This document shows positions 50,158 to 60,579 of a stretch of 64,000 nucleotides of DNA, one piece after another. The translations under genes were made by a program, and so were the position numbers. Where the stretch lies: the NCBI GenBank assembly GCA_963760715.1, contig CAVXDY010000006.1, positions 1-64,000 on the forward strand, read 5' to 3'. Numbering within the stretch: the stretch's first letter is position 1; the number at the start of each line of letters is the position of its first letter. The notes beneath the pieces were generated by a model that was not told the DNA's origin, made no database searches, and saw only the letters and a list, made by a program, of their open reading frames with translations. The DNA is from CAVXDY01 sp963760715. Its GTDB lineage: Bacteria; Actinomycetota; Thermoleophilia; Miltoncostaeales; Miltoncostaeaceae.

Positions 50158-50973
50158 CTAGACGATCACCACGGGCGTTCCCACGCGCAGCATGCGCCCG
50201 AGGCGAAGGATGTCCTGGTTCCTCATGCGGATGCATCCGTGCGAGACCGCGCCCGGCAGCAGCTCCGGGCGGTTCGTGCCGTGGATCCCGATGAACCCAC
50301 CCGCCGGCCAATCGCTGAGCTCCGACTGGGCGCTGGTGCCGAAGGCCAGCGGCCCGTACCAGGCGCTCGCGTAGCGGGTGAGCTTGTTGCGGATGTAGAA
50401 GCTCCCCTTCGGCGTGGGCGAGTCCGCCCGCCCGATACCGATCGGGGCGGTCATCAGGACCTTGCCGGCGCGGGTGTAGGTGAGGGTCAGCCGCTCCCGG
50501 TTGACCACCACGCGGGCCCGTGAGACGCCGCCCGGGTTGAGCACCTCCGCCGGGAGCCAGCCCATCGGTGCCGAGCCCTTGCCCGGGATCTGCACCTGCA
50601 CCCATGTCCGACCGGCCTCGTCCTGGTGGTAGGCCTTGATCAGAACGACGTTCACCGTGCCCTCGGGCGTGACCCCCCCCACGCGGCCCAGCGGGCGGGC
50701 GTCGGTCGAGGGTGCCCGGTAGATCGCGCTCGTGCGGGTGAGCGAGGCCCAGCGGGCCGTGATGTCCGACGAGTCGAGGCGCTTGGGCCCGGGGATCCTG
50801 AACGCCGGGCGGGGCGGCTTCGAGATGCCCGCCGTGCTGGGCAGGATGGGCACGGAGGCGGCCTCCGTGCGCGACCCGGTCATCGACGCCACCGCCGCCA
50901 CGACGACGCCCACGCACCCCGCCGCGAGTGCGCAGCACGAGACGATCGCGAGGATGACAGCCCGTCTCAGCAC
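50158..50973 (-). CDS. L,D-transpeptidase (YkuD family)
   Basis: YkuD enzymes form 3-3 cross-links in peptidoglycan or attach proteins to it. The 271-aa protein has a membrane anchor (MLRRAVILAIVSCCALAAGC; L-A-A-G-C could also be a lipobox), an SH3b-like region (about 70-145) and the YkuD domain. The active site is GIHGTNRPELLPGAVSHGCI with His231 and Cys247. Together with the lytic transglycosylase and MreB it points to wall remodelling. The winged-helix membrane protein lies 13 bp downstream on the same strand. Confidence 0.95.
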   Translation of the reverse strand: MLRRAVILAIVSCCALAAGCVGVVVAAVASMTGSRTEAASVPILPSTAGISKPPRPAFRIPGPKRLDSSDITARWASLTRTSAIYRAPSTDARPLGRVGGVTPEGTVNVVLIKAYHQDEAGRTWVQVQIPGKGSAPMGWLPAEVLNPGGVSRARVVVNRERLTLTYTRAGKVLMTAPIGIGRADSPTPKGSFYIRNKLTRYASAWYGPLAFGTSAQSELSDWPAGGFIGIHGTNRPELLPGAVSHGCIRMRNQDILRLGRMLRVGTPVVIV

Positions 50974-50997
50974 GACGGAGCGTTCGCCCGCCCTCCT

Positions 50998-51684
50998 CTA
51001 CCCGGTGAAGCGCGGCGAGCGCCGCGAGGCTGTGGCCGGGGCGGCCACGATGAAGCCGGTCGAGGCCACGATCTTCTCGGCCTCGGGGCGGGAGATGGGC
51101 AGGTCCACCGCGTTCGCGGCGGGGGTCTGGCCGGCGAGGAAGCGGATCCAGGCCGCATGCCGCGCCTCCACGGAGTGGATGGACAGGGCGGCGGCCAGGT
51201 AGGCCTGGGCCTGGAGGTTGGGGAGCTGGCCCTTGTAGGCGGCGGTCGCGAGGTCCTCGAACGCGACGGCGGTGCGCAGGAACGCGTCCCCGTCGGTGAC
51301 CGTGTTGCCGAAGTCGAAGGACGGGCGGCCGACGGCCTTCGAGCCGAGGGCGCTGCGCAGGGCCGCCACGTGGGCGCGCTCGACCGATCCGATCTGCGCG
51401 GCCGCACGGGCCGCGACGCCCTTCAGGGCGCCCATGTGCTCGGCCTCGGTGTAGAAGGTCGCCTGCACGTACTCGAGGGTGAGCGCGTAGTTGAGGATGC
51501 TCACGTCGCTGTTGGTCTGCGCGCTCGCGCCGGCGACCAGGCCGAGCCCGCCGAGGAGGGCGGCGCCCGCCCCGATGCCGGCCGTGGCGAGGAAGCTCCG
51601 GCGGGTGGACGCGGGAAGCGCCGCGGCCGCGTCGCGCAGGGCCCCGTCGCGGTCGAGGGTCGAGAGGTCGAGGTCGTCGCTCAC
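50998..51684 (-). CDS. Tat-exported ferritin-like protein (downstream copy)
   Basis: A 228-aa protein with a twin-arginine signal (ASTRRSFLATAGIGAGAALL). A ferritin-like four-helix domain follows: LNYALTLEYVQATFYTEAEH, MGALKGVAARAAAQIGSVER, AHVAALRSAL, FLRTAVAFEDLATAAYKGQL and SIHSVEARHAAWIRFLAGQT. E-x-x-x-x-x-x-Y-x-E, E-x-x-H and E-A-R-H-A-A-W supply possible di-metal ligands. This is the PF13668-like group. GTG 51684 overlaps the stop of the upstream paralogue, so both are made together. Role possibly metal storage or stress protection outside the membrane. Confidence 0.88.
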   Translation of the reverse strand: MSDDLDLSTLDRDGALRDAAAALPASTRRSFLATAGIGAGAALLGGLGLVAGASAQTNSDVSILNYALTLEYVQATFYTEAEHMGALKGVAARAAAQIGSVERAHVAALRSALGSKAVGRPSFDFGNTVTDGDAFLRTAVAFEDLATAAYKGQLPNLQAQAYLAAALSIHSVEARHAAWIRFLAGQTPAANAVDLPISRPEAEKIVASTGFIVAAPATASRRSPRFTG

Positions 51685-52289
51685 GGCGTCGCGTCCCGCA
51701 GGTACCCGGTGGCCTGGATGCGCTTGACCACCTGATCGGCGTCGAGCGCCTGGTCGGTGGCCGCCGCGGCGGGGTCCCGGCCCATGATGGCGCGGACCCA
51801 CGCGGCGTGGCGGGCGTCGACCGAGACGATGCGGCTGGTCACGGCCAGGCCGCGTTCGGAGAGGCCCGGGATGAGGCCGTTGTAGGCCGAGACGGCGAGA
51901 TCCTCGAGCTTCGCCGCGCTCTCGCCGAAGGCGTGGGGATCGGTGGTGTCGCCGCCGAAGTCGTACTGGGGCTCATCGGACTTCTTGGTGACGAGCGGAG
52001 CGAGCAGATCGACGTGCTGGACCTCGTGGTCGCGCGCGGTGGTGGCGAAGGCCAGGAGCTCGCCGTCGAGGGCCCCGGCCGAGACGGCCTCCGCGTAGAA
52101 CGCGGCCTGCAGCTTCTCGAGCGCCAGCGCGAGCGCGAGGGGGGTCGCGTCCTCGAGCGTGGTCGGGTTGCCCTGCCCGGAGAGCAACTCGGTGCCCACG
52201 AGCCCTCCGGCGGACAGGATGCCGACGGCACCCGCCGCCCCCGCGATGAACTTCCCTCGCGAGACGCCCTGCCCGTTCGGCACTGTCAT
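51681..52289 (-). CDS. exported ferritin-like protein (upstream copy)
   Basis: A 202-aa paralogue of the preceding entry. ATG at 52289 (MTVPNGQGVSRGKFIAGAAG) gives a Tat-like signal with R-G-K-F instead of R-R. Helices: ALALALEKLQAAFYAEAVSA, TTARDHEVQHVDLLAPLVTK, AKLEDLAVSAYNGLIPGLSE, RIVSVDARHAAWVRAIMGRD. The E/H metal-ligand positions match those of its partner except E-A-R-H is D-A-R-H here. Overlaps the downstream copy by four bases. Confidence 0.85.
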   Translation of the reverse strand: MTVPNGQGVSRGKFIAGAAGAVGILSAGGLVGTELLSGQGNPTTLEDATPLALALALEKLQAAFYAEAVSAGALDGELLAFATTARDHEVQHVDLLAPLVTKKSDEPQYDFGGDTTDPHAFGESAAKLEDLAVSAYNGLIPGLSERGLAVTSRIVSVDARHAAWVRAIMGRDPAAAATDQALDADQVVKRIQATGYLRDATP

Positions 52290-52375
52290 CCGGTCCCGAT
52301 CCCTGGGTCGATGTCTGGTCCCGGGCCAGTTTGCCCACAGATACTTCAGACCCGGCAACTGACCGTCCGCACAGG

Positions 52376-52400
52376 GGAATCAACCGTTTGAGGGGGACGT
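52376..52400 (+). promoter_or_regulatory. ECF-sigma-like promoter upstream of the alpha/beta hydrolase
   Basis: GGAAT (52376-52380), 17-base spacer, then CGT(T) (52398-52400), resembles the GGAAC/T-N16-17-CGTT form used by ECF sigma factors. It would start transcription about 60 bp before the hydrolase gene. The divergent ferritin pair begins at 52289. Confidence 0.35.
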
Positions 52401-52466
52401 TTCGGTGGTTTTTGTTGGCTTTCGCAACTATGCGGTCCTGTTCTCCGCGAGCGCACGAGGATCGCG

Positions 52467-53252
52467 GTGAGCGGCCTCCACACCCACTCCTGGGGACCCC
52501 CCGAGGCCCCCGCGGTGCTCGTCGTGCACGGGGTCACCAACACCGGCGCGCGCTACCGGCGGCTGGCCGAGGAGGGCCTGCCGGGCCATCGGGTGCTGGC
52601 CCCCGACCTGCGGGGCCACGGGTGGTCCACGTGGGACCCGCCCTGGGGGGCCGACGTCCACGTGGCCGATCTGGTTGACACGCTCGACGCCGCCGGCATC
52701 GCGCGGGCGAGCGTGGTGGGCCACTCCTTCGGAGGCCTGCTGGGCATCCTGCTCGCCGGCGCGGCGCCCGATCGCGTCGATCGGCTGGCCCTGCTCGACC
52801 CGGCGGTCGCCGTGGAGCCCGCGTGGGCGGCGCGCCAGGCCGAGACGGTGCGCCACGACGAGGGATGGGCCGACCGGGAGGAGGCCCGGGAGGCCCGCCG
52901 CGCCCTGCGCCCGGCGCACGCCGCCGGCACGGTCGACGAGGACCTCGACACGTTCCTGGCCGAGGACCCGGACGGCCGCGTGCGCCTGCGCTTCTCCCGC
53001 CCCGCGGCGATCACGGCCTGGAGCGAGATGGCGCGCCCCGCGCCCTCGCTCGCCGGCTACCCCGGCAAGGTGCTGCTGGTGCCGGCGCTGCGCGACGGCT
53101 ACGTCACCGGCGCGCTGCGGGCCGCGCTGCGCCGCGACCTGGGCGATCGCCTGCGCGAGCACGGCATCGACGCCGGCCACATGCTGTTCTGGGATGCCCA
53201 CGAGGAGCTCTCGGCCGTCCTGGGCGGGTTCCTGGCCGCGCCGGCCGCGTAG
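52467..53252 (+). CDS. alpha/beta hydrolase
   Basis: A 261-aa alpha/beta-fold protein: PEAPAVLVVHGVTNTGARYR (oxyanion H-G-x-T), VLAPDLRGHGWSTWDPPWGA, and the nucleophile elbow VVGHSFGGLLGILLAGAAPD with Ser. The catalytic Asp is probably in LVPALRDGYV and His in IDAGHMLFWDAHEEL. An esterase or lipase-like role is likely; substrate unknown. GTG start at 52467, or slightly upstream. The quinone reductase follows after 10 bp. Confidence 0.9.
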   Translation: MSGLHTHSWGPPEAPAVLVVHGVTNTGARYRRLAEEGLPGHRVLAPDLRGHGWSTWDPPWGADVHVADLVDTLDAAGIARASVVGHSFGGLLGILLAGAAPDRVDRLALLDPAVAVEPAWAARQAETVRHDEGWADREEAREARRALRPAHAAGTVDEDLDTFLAEDPDGRVRLRFSRPAAITAWSEMARPAPSLAGYPGKVLLVPALRDGYVTGALRAALRRDLGDRLREHGIDAGHMLFWDAHEELSAVLGGFLAAPAA

Positions 53253-53262
53253 GCTCGGCGGC

Positions 53263-54249
53263 GTGAAGGCGATCGTGATCACGCGGCCCGGCGGGCCCGA
53301 GGTGCTCGAGCTGAGGACGGTGGACGATCCCCGCCCCGCCCGGGGCGAGGTGGTGCTCGAGGTCGCCGCCACGGCCGTCAATCGCGCCGACCTGATGCAG
53401 CGCGAGGGCCGTTACCCTCCCCCGCCCGGCGCGAGCCCGCTTCCGGGCCTGGAGGCCGCCGGGACCGTGGCCGAGGTGGGCCAGGGCGTGGAGGGCTGGG
53501 CCGTCGGCGACCGCGCCATGGCCCTGCTGGCCGGCGGCGGTTACGCCGAGCGCGTCGCGGTGCCCGCCGGACAGCTCATGCCGGTGCCGGTGGGCATGAG
53601 CCTGGTGAGTGCGGCCGCCGTCCCCGAGGTCTTCCTCACCGCATGGCAGTCGCTGCGCCGCCTGACCCGGCTCGCGCCCGGCGAGACCCTCCTCGTCCAC
53701 GCGGCCGCCAGCGGGGTGGGCACGGCGGCGATCCAGATGGCCCGGGAGATGCATGCCTCCGTCATCGGGACCGTGCGCTCTCCCGCGAAGGCCGAGCCGG
53801 TGCGGGACCTCGGCGCCCTGGCCGTGGTGGCCCGCGACGGGCGGTTCGCCGACGCGGTGCGCGAGGCCACGGACGGGCGCGGCGCGAACGTGATCCTGGA
53901 CCTGGTGGGTGCCGCGTACTGGAACGAGAACGTGCGCGCGCTGGCCCGCCTGGGGCGCATCTCGCTCGTGGGCATGGTCGGCGGCACGAAGGTTGAGGTG
54001 GACCTGTCGGCCCTCTTGCCCGCGCAGGCCTCGATCTTCGCCAGCACCCTCCGCTCCCGCACGCTCGAGGAGAAGGCCGACCTCGCGGGCGATCTGGCTC
54101 CGTGGCTGGCGCCGCGCCTGGCCGACGGCCGTCTCCGGCCGGTGATCGACCGCGTCCTGCCGCTCGCGGAGGCGGCGGAGGCGCATCGGGCCGTGGGCAG
54201 CGACGAGACGGTGGGGAAGGTGCTCCTCTCGGTCGCGGGAGACGGCTGA
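53263..54249 (+). CDS. zinc-free quinone oxidoreductase (MDR superfamily)
   Basis: A 328-aa protein: VKAIVITRPGGPEVLELRTV, ATAVNRADLMQREGRYPPPP, LPGLEAAGTVAEVGQGVEGW, VFLTAWQSLRR, HAAASGVGTAAIQMARE (NADPH-binding A-A-S-G-V-G), LDLVGAAYWNENVRALARLG. Zinc ligands are absent, as in NADPH:quinone reductase (QOR) and PIG3/TP53I3-like enzymes. GTG start at 53263. Forms a likely two- to four-gene unit with the hydrolase upstream and the small membrane protein downstream. Confidence 0.92.
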   Translation: MKAIVITRPGGPEVLELRTVDDPRPARGEVVLEVAATAVNRADLMQREGRYPPPPGASPLPGLEAAGTVAEVGQGVEGWAVGDRAMALLAGGGYAERVAVPAGQLMPVPVGMSLVSAAAVPEVFLTAWQSLRRLTRLAPGETLLVHAAASGVGTAAIQMAREMHASVIGTVRSPAKAEPVRDLGALAVVARDGRFADAVREATDGRGANVILDLVGAAYWNENVRALARLGRISLVGMVGGTKVEVDLSALLPAQASIFASTLRSRTLEEKADLAGDLAPWLAPRLADGRLRPVIDRVLPLAEAAEAHRAVGSDETVGKVLLSVAGDG

Positions 54250-54301
54250 CCCATGCGATAGCCTCTGACCTTCCGCACGAGGGCACGAAAGGCAGAACCA
54301 C

Positions 54302-54448
54302 ATGAAGAAGCTCCTGCTGCTGATCGGCTTGGCGGGCCTCGCCTACTGGCTCGTGAAGGACCGGCTGGGCGGCGAGCCCGACGAGTTCGTCTTCACCGAG
54401 GCGCCCCCCGCCGGCGACGCGGCCCCGCCTCCGCCGCCCGCCACCTAG
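54302..54448 (+). CDS. 48-aa membrane protein
   Basis: A short frame, ATG 54302 to TAG 54448, encoding MKKLLLLIGLAGLAYWLVKD then RLGGEPDEFVFTEAPPAGDA and a Pro-rich end. One N-terminal hydrophobic helix, with an acidic, Pro-rich cytosolic or external tail. GAAAGGCAG just upstream of the ATG is a plausible ribosome site. Such tiny membrane proteins are often overlooked. No family recognised. Confidence 0.6.
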   Translation: MKKLLLLIGLAGLAYWLVKDRLGGEPDEFVFTEAPPAGDAAPPPPPAT

Positions 54449-54464
54449 CGACGGGGCTCTTCGC

Positions 54465-54962
54465 GTGGGCCTTCGGCTCTCCGACGCCCACGCCGAGCGA
54501 ACGGCCGCGATCGAGCCCGAGCTGCGCGTCGCGGCCGAGGCCATCGGGATGGGCCTCTGCGAGCAGCTCGTCCGCCTCGCCCCCGCGCTGACGCGCCCCC
54601 CGGAGGGCGCCGAGGGCGAGGTCGAGGCGACCCTCGTGGAGCTTGACCTGGATCACGAGGGCGCTCCCGACGGGCTGACCCTGACCGCGTGCCTCGCGGC
54701 CCATCGCTCCTACGTGGCCGCGCGCGGGCGGCCCGAGGCCGTGAGCGCCGGCGCGCTCGCCCTGGCGCGGCTGCTCGCGTGGGGTCAGCGGGCGGCCATG
54801 CTCGGCCCGGCTCCCCGCATCGTGTGGCTCGGGCCGGCCCCGCGCCGCCCCGAGCCCGAGGCCGGGCAGCTGACCCTCTCGGCGCGCTGCGCCCTGGAGG
54901 TCGCCGGCTCCACGCGCCGCGCCGCCGCTTCCGCCCTGATCGCTCCGCCCGAGGCCGCCTGA
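54465..54962 (+). CDS. hypothetical protein
   Basis: A 165-aa frame from GTG 54465 (MGLRLSDAHAERTAAIEPEL). Ala- and Leu-rich helices (LCEQLVRLAPALTRPPEGAE, RPEAVSAGALALARLLAWGQ) surround a strand-like middle (VEATLVELDLDHEGAPDGLT). No domain, signal or membrane segment is clear. It converges with rpoD, with 23 bp between. The high third-position GC supports coding. Confidence 0.55.
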   Translation: MGLRLSDAHAERTAAIEPELRVAAEAIGMGLCEQLVRLAPALTRPPEGAEGEVEATLVELDLDHEGAPDGLTLTACLAAHRSYVAARGRPEAVSAGALALARLLAWGQRAAMLGPAPRIVWLGPAPRRPEPEAGQLTLSARCALEVAGSTRRAAASALIAPPEAA

Positions 54963-54985
54963 GCCCCGCCTCCCCCGCGGGCCCT

Positions 54986-56055
<1,070 letters not shown>

Positions 56056-56059
<4 letters not shown>

Positions 56060-57780
56060 CCGTCCCCCCGCAGGGCGGCGCGTACCCTGCGCGCCAGCTC
56101 CTGGGCCTCGAGCCAGCCCGCGTCGTCGCCCGCCGCGCGCATCTGGGCGGCGCGGCGCTCGAGCATCGGGAGCTCCAGGCGAAGGGCGGCCTCCCGCAGC
56201 TCCTCCTCCGTCACCCGCGTGCCCGCCAGGTCGAGCCTCAGGCCCAGGACGAGCGCGCCGAGCTCCTCCGGCCACGCGTCCAGGTCGACGGCGCCGGACC
56301 GCAGCAGCTCGTGGGCGGTGCGGTGCTCCGGCACCTCGAAGGCGTCCGGCGGCAGGCTCTGCAGGTAGTCGCCCGCGGCCGTGGGCAGCGCGACGGCCAT
56401 GGCCAGGAAGCGGCGCTCGCGCACCTCCTGCGCCGGCGCCTCGCGCGGGGGCAGCACGGCGCCGGCCGGAGCCGACTGGCGCGACGACGTGCGAAGGCGT
56501 TCCTGAACACCCTGGGACAGCTGGAGAAGCCCTGCCGCCAAGCGAACTCCTTCGTCCTTCTCCATGGAATCATCCGGGAACCGGCGAAGGAGCTGCGCAA
56601 TCTCCTCCAAGGCCTGCGCCCGATCCCTGGGAGACCGGCCCGCACGCGCCACGCGCGAACGGATGAGGGAAGTTACCAGAGGTTCGGAAGAGTCCACAGC
56701 AACCTTTAGCGCCCGGCGACCCTCCTCGTCCCCGGCCAGGTCGCCCGGATCGAGCCCGGACGGCAGCCGGACGGCCGAAAGGGAGAGGGTGATGCCCCGG
56801 GCGGCCTCCACCGTGCGCCACGCGGCCTGCTCCCCGGCGCGGTCGCCGTCGAACGACAGGCGCACCTCTCCCGCGTACCGGCGCAGGAGCTTGAGCTGCT
56901 CCGAGGTCAGCGAGGTGCCCATGCAGGCCACGGCCGCCTCCACGCCGGACGCGACCAGGCCCATCACGTCGGTGTAGCCCTCGGCCACGACGAAGTAGCC
57001 CTTCTTCGCGGCCGCCGTGCGGGCCTCGGCGAGCCCGAAGAGCAGGGTCCGCTTGCGGAAGTGCTCGCCCTCGGGGGAGTTGACGTACTTGGCGCGCTCG
57101 GCCGGGTCCAGGGTGCGCGCCCCGAACCCCTGCACGCGCCCCTGCCCGTCGGCGATCGGGAACACGATGCGCGATGCGAAGAAGTCGGCGGCCTGGCCGC
57201 CGCGCAGCCGCGCCAGGCCGGCCTCGACCAGCTCCGCCCGCGAGAAGCCCTCCCGGATGGCCCGCCCCGAGAGGACGGCCCCGGCGCCGGGGGCGTACCC
57301 GATGTTGAACCGCCTCACGAGCGCCTCGTCGAAGCCCCGGCCCGCCAGGTACTCCCGGGCGGGGGCGGCCTCGCCCGCCCGCCAGAGGTACTCCGAGTAG
57401 AAGGCCGCCGCGCGATCGAGCAGGCGCCGCCGCCGCTCGGCGGCCTCGCGCCGCGCCGCGTTGACGGGCGTCTCCTCCTCGAACCGCAGCGGGATGCCGA
57501 AGCGCTCGGCGAGGCCCTCCACGGCCTCGGCGAAGGTCGCCGACCCCTCGCGCTCGCGCATCCAGCTGATCGCGTCCCCGGTGGCGCCGCAACCGTGGCA
57601 GTAGTAGCGGCGGAAATCCGGTGGGAGCAGGCTGAACGAGGGGGTGCGCTCGTCGTGGAAGGGGCACCTCCCCCACCAGCGCCCGCCCCGCCGCACCAGG
57701 TCCACCCGGCCGCGCACCAGCTCCACCAGGTCTGCCCCCTGGCGGACGGACTCGACGCTCTCGGGAGAGATCAGCGGCAC
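56056..57780 (-). CDS. dnaG: DNA primase
   Basis: DnaG makes RNA primers at replication forks. The 574-aa protein starts at GTG 57780 (VPLISPESVESVRQGADLVE). The CHC2 zinc-binding domain has Cys39, His42, Cys61 and Cys64 (RCPFHDERTPSFS and YYCHGCGATGD). The Toprim domain shows FVVAEGYTDVMGLVASGVEA and VRLSFDGDRAGEQAAWRTVE. The DnaB-binding C-terminal domain (about 440-574) is present but divergent. An earlier ATG at 57834 is possible but less likely. Its stop overlaps rpoD. Confidence 0.96.
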
Positions 57781-57793
57781 GGGATCGCCCGTA

Positions 57794-57799
57794 AGGATA
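57794..57799 (-). promoter_or_regulatory. -10 box upstream of dnaG
   Basis: TATCCT on the minus strand, 14 bases before the dnaG GTG. A second TATCCT on the plus strand at 57826-57831 probably serves msrA; the two diverge from the 90-bp gap. Confidence 0.45.
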
Positions 57800-57825
57800 C
57801 GAGGGGCGCAAAGGGGACGCGGCGC

Positions 57826-57831
57826 TATCCT
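57826..57831 (+). promoter_or_regulatory. -10 box upstream of msrA
   Basis: TATCCT, 37 bases before the msrA GTG, with GGAAGG (57855-57860) as ribosome-binding site between them. Confidence 0.45.
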
Positions 57832-57867
57832 CATCGATGGACGCACACACTCTCGGAAGGACCCGCC

Positions 57868-58524
<657 letters not shown>

Positions 58525-58542
58525 GGCGACGGGGCCCGGCGG

Positions 58543-59586
58543 TCACCGCGGGACGGTGATCGCCGAGCTCCGCCGCGAGTTCCGGATGGGCTCCAGCGCC
58601 ATCCCGGCGCCCAGCGCGACGCATGTCAGGGGGGAGTCGGCGACGTGCACCGCCAGGCCGGTGTCGCGCCGGAGCCGCTCGTCCAGGCCCGGCAGCAGCG
58701 CCCCGCCGCCCGCCAGCATGAGGCCGTTGGCCATGACGTCCGCCGCCAGCTCGGGCGGCGTCTCCGACAGGGTCTCGACGATCGCCACGACCACCTGCCC
58801 GATGATCGGCTCGAGCACCACGCGCATCACCTCCGGATCGAGCATCACGCTGCGCGCGATGCCCAGCGTGACGTCGCGCCCACGCACCTCGGTCGGCGCG
58901 TCCACCGCCCCCGGGTAGGCGGATCCGACGCGGAACTTCAGGTCCTCGGCGGTCTGGAGGCCGATCTGGAAGTTGTACTCGCGGCGGATGTGGGTGGCGA
59001 TCGCCTCGTCCAGGGCGTCGCCGCCGACCCGGATCGACCGCGAGGTCACGATGCCCCCGAGCGCGATGACCGCGACCTCGGTGGTGCCGCCGCCCATGTC
59101 CACGATGAGCTGCCCGACCGGCTCGCCGACCGGCAGGCCGGTGCCGATCGCCGCCGCCATGGGCTCCGCGATGAGCAGGGCCTCGCGCGCGCCGGCCTCG
59201 TCCGCCGCCTCCAGCACGGCACGGCGCTCGAGCGGGGTGAGGCCGGAGGGCACGCACACCATCACCCGCGGCCGCCCACGCCGGCCGTCGAGCGCGCGGG
59301 CGATGAAGTGCCGCAGCATCTGCTGGGTCACCCCGATGTCGTGGATGACCCCGTCGCGCAGCGGCCGCGTCGCGGTGATGGTGGCCGGTGTGCGCCCCAG
59401 CATCCGCCGCGCCAGCGCGCCCACGGCCACCACCTCGCCCGTTCGCTCCTCCACCGCGACCACCGAGGGCTCGGTCAGGACGATTCCCTGCCCGCGGAGG
59501 TAGACGAGGGTGTTCGCGGTGCCCAGATCGACCGCCAGATCGATGGCGTCCGACCCTCTCGGCAGGAACGGAAGCTGAAGGCCCAT
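58543..59586 (-). CDS. mreB: rod-shape determining protein MreB
   Basis: MreB is the bacterial actin that guides lateral wall synthesis. The 347-aa protein shows AVDLGTANTLVYLRGQGIVL (phosphate 1), VCVPSGLTPLERRAVLEAAD, AEPMAAAIGTGLPVGEPVGQ, VDMGGGTTEVAVIALGGIVT (phosphate 2) and LAGGGALLPGLDERLRRDTG (adenosine). mreC and mreD are not adjacent. It lies 21 bp downstream of dgt on the same strand. This suggests a rod or at least wall-elongating cell. Confidence 0.96.
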   Translation of the reverse strand: MGLQLPFLPRGSDAIDLAVDLGTANTLVYLRGQGIVLTEPSVVAVEERTGEVVAVGALARRMLGRTPATITATRPLRDGVIHDIGVTQQMLRHFIARALDGRRGRPRVMVCVPSGLTPLERRAVLEAADEAGAREALLIAEPMAAAIGTGLPVGEPVGQLIVDMGGGTTEVAVIALGGIVTSRSIRVGGDALDEAIATHIRREYNFQIGLQTAEDLKFRVGSAYPGAVDAPTEVRGRDVTLGIARSVMLDPEVMRVVLEPIIGQVVVAIVETLSETPPELAADVMANGLMLAGGGALLPGLDERLRRDTGLAVHVADSPLTCVALGAGMALEPIRNSRRSSAITVPR

Positions 59587-59607
59587 CCCCTGAGCCTACC
59601 CCTCCGG

Positions 59608-60579
59608 CTACAGAGGCCCCTCCCGGGGCATGAACGCCTCGCGATAGACGCGCAGGGCGTAGCGGTCGGTCATGCCGGCCACGAAGTCCGTGGTCCGGGT
59701 CACCGGGTCGGGCTCCGAGGAGGGCGGCATCAGGTCGGGCCGGTCGTGGAAATGCCGGAAGAGGGCCTGCACGACGTTGCCCGCCCGATCGGCCTCGTCG
59801 CTGGCGGGGGGCGCCAGGTAGACCCTCTGGAACATGAAGCGGCGCAGGCGGAGGAAGGCCGTGCCGATCTCCGGCGACTGGCGGATCTCGTCGCCCTCGC
59901 CGGTGGCGTCGACGACGTCCCCCACGAGGGTCGTGAGCCGCTCCGAGGTGCCGGCGCCGAGGATCGCGACGTCCTCGGCCGGGAGGTCGCCGGGGCCGAT
60001 GACGCCCGCCCGCAGGGCGTCCTCGATGTCGTGGTTCACGTAGGCCACGCGATCCAGCAGGCGCACGATCTGGCCCTCGAGCGTGGCCGGCCGGCCGCTC
60101 CCGGTGTGGTTGAGGATGCCGTCGCGCACCTCGCGGGTCAGGTTGAGCCCCGCCCCGTCCCGCTCCAGCACCTCCACCACGCGCAGGCTCTGGACGTTGT
60201 GCTCGAAGCGGCGGCCGTGGCGCTCGCGCAGCAGGGCGTCGAGGGCGGCCTCCCCCGCGTGCCCGAAGGGGGCGTGTCCCAGGTCGTGGCCCATGGCGAT
60301 GGCCTCGACCAGATCCTCGTTGAGCCGGAGGGCCCGGGCGACGGTGCGCGAGAGGGCCGACACCTCGAGGGTGTGGGTCAGGCGGGTGCGGTAGTGGTCG
60401 CCCGCCGGGGCCACGAAGACCTGCGTCTTGTGCTTCAGGCGCCGGAACGAGGTGGTGTGAAGGATCCGGTCGCGGTCGCGCTGGAACGCGGTGCGAAAGG
60501 GATCGGGGTCCTCGGGCCGGTCGCGCACCGCGGCGGCCGCGCGGGCCGCCCGGGGCCCGAGCGGCGGCTCGAGGCTCAT
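59608..60579 (-). CDS. dgt: deoxyguanosinetriphosphate triphosphohydrolase (HD domain)
   Basis: dGTPases hydrolyse dNTPs to nucleoside and triphosphate, limiting dNTP pools. The 323-aa protein opens with FRTAFQRDRDRILHTTSFRR and LKHKTQVFVAPAGDHYRTRL. The HD metal ligands are in RLTHTLEVSALSR and AMGHDLGHAPFGHAGE, with a final Asp in VAYVNHDIEDALRAG. ATG 60579 overlaps the stop of the upstream gene by four bases. A dgt-dnaG-rpoD cluster is common in actinobacteria; here mreB and msrA lie between. Confidence 0.93.
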   Translation of the reverse strand: MSLEPPLGPRAARAAAAVRDRPEDPDPFRTAFQRDRDRILHTTSFRRLKHKTQVFVAPAGDHYRTRLTHTLEVSALSRTVARALRLNEDLVEAIAMGHDLGHAPFGHAGEAALDALLRERHGRRFEHNVQSLRVVEVLERDGAGLNLTREVRDGILNHTGSGRPATLEGQIVRLLDRVAYVNHDIEDALRAGVIGPGDLPAEDVAILGAGTSERLTTLVGDVVDATGEGDEIRQSPEIGTAFLRLRRFMFQRVYLAPPASDEADRAGNVVQALFRHFHDRPDLMPPSSEPDPVTRTTDFVAGMTDRYALRVYREAFMPREGPL

